Shown here: one piece after another, positions 5,418-5,678 of the stretch
Position numbering within the stretch: position 1 is the first letter of the stretch
Layout of the letters: every line of letters starts with the position of its first letter
Assembly (NCBI GenBank): GCA_029857875.1
Contig: JAOUGB010000179.1
Location: forward strand, 1-5,678
DNA length: 5,678 bases
Source of the DNA: Desulfobacteraceae bacterium
GTDB taxonomy: Bacteria > Desulfobacterota > Desulfobacteria > Desulfobacterales > UBA11574
Direction of reading: 5' to 3'
The notes under the pieces: generated by a model
What the model was told of the DNA's origin: nothing
Database searches by the model: none
What the model saw: the letters and a program-made list of their open reading frames with translations, nothing else
Made by a program: the position numbers and the translations under genes

Positions 5418-5653
5418 TGAGTCATTTCCGTACAGTATTCTCTTATCAAAGGTTTGGGCGGGGCTGTGATCTGCAACAAGTATCTCAAAAAGATGCTCGG
5501 CTGGGTAATCGATCCCTGAGCGATTAGATCCATAATGGACAGCAGCAGAAATGGTTTGTGAGGCGCTTGATGCGCAGTGAGTGCAGACCAGCGTTTACGG
5601 TTTTTATCAGTCCGCAGGCGGGAAAAGATTTTGAGGTATTGGGCAAGAGGCAT
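5375..5653 (-). pseudogene. Truncated HNH restriction-endonuclease-like gene, 5' end only
   Basis: The start is well formed: ATG at 5653 with GGGAG about six bases upstream on the minus strand. Residues 5-50 (QYLKIFSRLRTD, then APHKPFLLLSIMDLIAQGSI) match the characteristic N-terminal segment of HNH nucleases of the predicted restriction endonuclease group (YLxKFxxLR...APHKPLLLLAxLDLI). After about residue 55 the sequence no longer looks like the family, and the frame ends at 92 residues. The family's C-terminal HNH motif, which would make these proteins roughly three times longer, is absent. A second minus-strand frame is open over about 38 codons in 5415-5515 but does not restore the family pattern, so a deletion or rearrangement near 5490 is more likely than a simple frameshift. 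The 3' part also overlaps the ATPase remnant end. It is probably non-functional. Confidence 0.55.
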
Positions 5654-5678
5654 TCAATCTCCCGGCTCTTAAATTGCG

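Overview
The window reads as chromosomal DNA of a Gram-negative bacterium with c-di-GMP signalling. It encodes a membrane HD-GYP phosphodiesterase, a diderm-style lipoprotein and a PilZ receptor. The style of these genes (Cache/HAMP/HD-GYP sensor, small TPR lipoprotein, stand-alone PilZ) recalls Desulfobacterota/Geobacter-like or Nitrospirota-like organisms. That is an impression and not a taxonomic call. Coding regions are of medium GC, and the long gap in the middle is visibly AT-rich.

Layout. (1) 1-1774, plus strand: the 3' part of an HD-GYP sensor gene, cut by the window edge, whose stop codon shares one base with the start of a TPR lipoprotein gene. The two form a tight operon. (2) 2038-2355, minus strand: a short PilZ protein with both c-di-GMP motifs intact and its own downstream terminator. 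(3) 2356-3531: about 1.2 kb without a convincing protein gene. Its clearest content is a probable small RNA on the minus strand (about 2840 to 2763). This has a good sigma70-type promoter, a hairpin displaying CTCCTCCTCCTC (complementary to Shine-Dalgarno sequences) and a textbook intrinsic terminator. Further hairpins lie on both sides of it. (4) 3532-5105, plus strand: a two-gene unit of a D-Ala-D-Ala-ligase-like ATP-grasp enzyme and a small papain-like (C39-like) cysteine peptidase with a visible Gln/Cys/His/Asp set. (5) 5106-5678: gene debris. It holds the C-terminal tail of what looks like a DUF4143-type ATPase on the plus strand, and the 5' end of an HNH restriction-endonuclease-like gene on the minus strand that loses family similarity after about 55 codons.

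How the parts may work together. The HD-GYP enzyme would lower c-di-GMP in response to a periplasmic signal, and PilZ would read the c-di-GMP level. Their closeness suggests a shared signalling theme, although they are on opposite strands. The ATP-grasp/peptidase pair is the most likely uncharacterised biochemical system here: a ligase that makes an amide bond next to an enzyme that could cut one. Its substrate cannot be read from the sequence. The most unusual non-coding signal is the minus-strand RNA locus.
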